This document shows, piece by piece, positions 5,305 through 7,047 of a stretch of DNA of 7,047 nucleotides (the stretch's first letter is position 1; every line of letters begins with the position of its first letter). The DNA is taken from positions 1 to 7,047 of the forward strand of contig JAEUQS010000366.1 in the NCBI GenBank assembly GCA_016789625.1. Direction: 5' to 3'. A program made the position numbers and the translations under genes. Source of the stretch: Acidobacteriota bacterium. GTDB lineage: Bacteria; Acidobacteriota; Thermoanaerobaculia; UBA5066. The notes beneath the pieces were generated by a model. That model worked only from the letters and a program-made list of their open reading frames with translations. It was not told the origin of the DNA and made no database searches.

Positions 5305-7047
5305 TTAGGGCGTCGGCCTTCCGAAGGGGAGTGACCGGATGCGCTTGCCCGTCGCCGCGAAGATCGCGTTCGCGACCGCGGGCGCGACGGGGGGAACGGG
5401 CTGCTCGCCGATGCCCGAGGGGCGCCTCGTGCTGGGCACGACGTGCACCTCCACCCTGGGCATCTCGTCGATGCGGAGGACGGGAAAGTCGCCGAACGTC
5501 GTCTGCTGGATGCGCCCCTTCGCGTACGTGACCTCGCTCTTGGCCGCGTGCGTGAGCCCCCACACGACGCCCCCCTCGAACTGCGCCTCGAGGCCCCAGA
5601 GGTTCACGACCTCACCGCAGTCCACGGCACAGACGACGCGCTTCACGCGGACCTCGCCCGCGGGCGAGACCTCGACCTCGGCCACCTGCGCGACGGCCGT
5701 GCGCCCGTGGTAGACGTTGCACGCGAGGCCGCGGCCCTGCCCTTTCGGAAGCGGCGTGCCCCACCCCGCCTTCTGAGCCGCCAGCGCCACGACGTTCCGG
5801 AGCCTCCCGCGCTCGAGGATCATGCGTCCCACCCGCGCATCGGGACCGTCGAGGAGCGCGAGGCGGTACTTCAAAGGGTCCCAGCCTCCCAGGTGCGCCA
5901 GCTCGTCGAGGAAGCACTCCCGCGCGAAGACGCCCGGCGGGTACGTGACGGCCCGCCAGGCCCCGGTTCTCACCGGCGAGGCCACGGGGAAATAGTCGAC
6001 CTTCAGGTTCGGCACGCGATACGGCGTGTCGTAGCCGCCCCAGGGGCTCCCCTCCCAGGTGTCCTTGTCCTCGAGGTCGAGGTTCCCGAACATCGTGAGG
6101 TGGAGCTCGCACATCGTGTGGCTCCAGGCCACCGGCAGGCCGTGCTCGTCGAGCGCCGCCGACAGGCGGTCGATCGAGGCCGGGTGGACGTAGTCCTCGG
6201 CGAAGTCGTCGGCGCGCGTGTACACCACCTGCACCGCCGCGTCGATGGCCTTCGAGAGCTGCGCGGCCTCGACGGCGTAGTCGCTCCCCAGACGCCGCCC
6301 GAAGCCGCCCCCCATGAGCGTGACGTTCACGGTGACGGCCTCCTCGGCGATTCCGAGCGCCCTGGCGACGTCGCCCTGCACGCGGTTGGGCGCCTGCGTG
6401 GGGCACCACAGCACGCAGCGCCCTCCGCGGGCGTCGGCCACGCAGTTCATCGGCTCGAGCGTCGCGTGGGCCTGGAACGGGTACCGGTATTCGGCCTGGT
6501 GCTTGCGGTTCGCTACGGCGGCGGCGAGCGCCGCGTCGGCATCGCCCTCCTTCCGCGTGTTTCGCGAAGTGGCGAAGCCGTTCTCGAGCATCTTCCAGAG
6601 CGCCGCGGTGTCGAGCGAGCCGTTGGGCCCGTCGTCGAACGTGACCTCCAGGGCTTCGCACCCTTCCATGGCCGCCCAGGTGGAGTCGGCCACCACGGCG
6701 ACGCCCGTGGGGATCCGCGCGACGCGCCGCACGCCCTTCACGGCCTTCGCTTTTGCGTCGTTCACGCGGAGGACCTTGCCGCCCGGAACGGGAGGCCTCG
6801 CGATCACGGCGACCAGCGCGCCCGCGGGCCGCGCGTCGAGCCCGTAGACGGCCTTGCCCGTGACGATCGCGGGCCCGTCCACGCGGGCCACCCGCTTGCC
6901 GATGAGGCGGCGCTCCTCGCGGGCCCGCCACGGCGGATTCTTCGGAACCGAGAGCCTCGAGGCCGCCGCGGCCAGGCTGCCGTAGCTCGTGGAGCGCCGC
7001 GAGGGCTCGTGGCGCACCGTGCCGCCGTCTGCGGTGCACTCCGCGCG
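5305..7047 (-). CDS. Xanthine dehydrogenase family molybdopterin-binding subunit, IorB-like (5' end cut by window edge)
   Basis: 580 residues of the large, molybdenum-cofactor-binding subunit of an aldehyde oxidase/isoquinoline 1-oxidoreductase-type enzyme, which hydroxylates or oxidises an aldehyde or N-heterocycle. The frame is open to the edge, and the residues before the GTG at 7017 (AECTADGGT) continue the family sequence, so that GTG is internal and roughly 150 N-terminal residues are missing. Numbered from that GTG: hammerhead domain about 39-130 (IGKRVARVDGPAIVTGKAVYG), the FQAHATLEPMNCVAD segment (181-195), cofactor loop MGGGFGRRLGSDY (235-247), the WRAVTYPP/ECFLDELAH region (354-375), and the catalytic glutamate E538 in GIGEQPVPPVAPA (5406-5404). 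The C-terminal FAATGKRIRSLPF is typical. An iron-sulfur (IorA-like) partner would be expected upstream, outside the window. The substrate cannot be read from the sequence. The stop is TAA 5307-5305. Confidence 0.94.
   Translation of the reverse strand, partial: RAECTADGGTVRHEPSRRSTSYGSLAAAASRLSVPKNPPWRAREERRLIGKRVARVDGPAIVTGKAVYGLDARPAGALVAVIARPPVPGGKVLRVNDAKAKAVKGVRRVARIPTGVAVVADSTWAAMEGCEALEVTFDDGPNGSLDTAALWKMLENGFATSRNTRKEGDADAALAAAVANRKHQAEYRYPFQAHATLEPMNCVADARGGRCVLWCPTQAPNRVQGDVARALGIAEEAVTVNVTLMGGGFGRRLGSDYAVEAAQLSKAIDAAVQVVYTRADDFAEDYVHPASIDRLSAALDEHGLPVAWSHTMCELHLTMFGNLDLEDKDTWEGSPWGGYDTPYRVPNLKVDYFPVASPVRTGAWRAVTYPPGVFARECFLDELAHLGGWDPLKYRLALLDGPDARVGRMILERGRLRNVVALAAQKAGWGTPLPKGQGRGLACNVYHGRTAVAQVAEVEVSPAGEVRVKRVVCAVDCGEVVNLWGLEAQFEGGVVWGLTHAAKSEVTYAKGRIQQTTFGDFPVLRIDEMPRVEVHVVPSTRRPSGIGEQPVPPVAPAVANAIFAATGKRIRSLPFGRPTP

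Noticed and set aside
7015..7017. GTG as the start of the molybdoenzyme gene
   Set aside because: The frame stays open upstream to the edge and the residues there continue the family sequence. The hammerhead domain begins about 40 residues later, and roughly 150 N-terminal residues expected for IorB-like subunits would be missing.
5612..7039. A 475-codon minus-strand frame overlapping the molybdoenzyme gene
   Set aside because: It is Arg/Gly-rich with no domain motif, while the other minus frame has the full cofactor loop and catalytic glutamate. It is a frame shadow.

Overview
The window is very GC-rich, gene-dense bacterial DNA. Every gene I can support lies on the minus strand, so the biological reading order runs from position 7047 down to 1. 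No rRNA, tRNA, CRISPR array, transposase or integrase is visible, and no stretch longer than about 80 bases lacks a gene. The taxon cannot be fixed from sequence alone. High GC, a large IorB-type molybdoenzyme, a MacAB-like exporter and a small secreted protein would suit a free-living diderm such as an Acidobacteriota or Myxococcota member. That placement is a low-confidence inference.

Region 1 (7047 to 5305) is the C-terminal three quarters of a xanthine dehydrogenase/isoquinoline 1-oxidoreductase family molybdopterin-binding subunit. Its N-terminus lies beyond the right edge. Eleven bases downstream is a gene for a small exported protein (5293 to 4724) with a signal peptide, two cysteines and a carbohydrate-binding-module-like N-terminal motif.

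Region 2 (4723 to 4646) is the only real intergenic gap, 78 bases. It holds a short direct-repeat motif and, directly against the next start codon, an 8-bp all-G/C hairpin.

Region 3 (4645 to 1) is a compact operon: a periplasmic membrane-fusion (HlyD/MacA-like) protein, a MacB/LolD-type ATPase, two MacB/FtsX-type permeases and an OmpR/PhoB-type response regulator cut by the left edge. The junctions are an ATGA overlap, a GTGA overlap, a one-base gap (TGACATG) and a short leader before the regulator. This implies one transcript with strong translational coupling. The likely machine is a MacAB/YknXYZ-like tripartite ABC exporter: the two permeases pair in the inner membrane, the ATPase drives them from the cytoplasm, and the fusion protein bridges the periplasm. 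An outer-membrane TolC-like partner and a sensor kinase are not in the window. The regulator at the end suggests two-component control.

I see no clearly new biological system. The less ordinary points are in the translation signals: a strong Shine-Dalgarno placed for a five-codon mini-ORF whose stop overlaps the regulator's ATG, a stable hairpin abutting the fusion-protein start, and a 9-base tandem repeat that supplies both the ATPase C-terminal tail and the ribosome-binding site of the next gene. The first permease also has a diverged coupling-helix motif.
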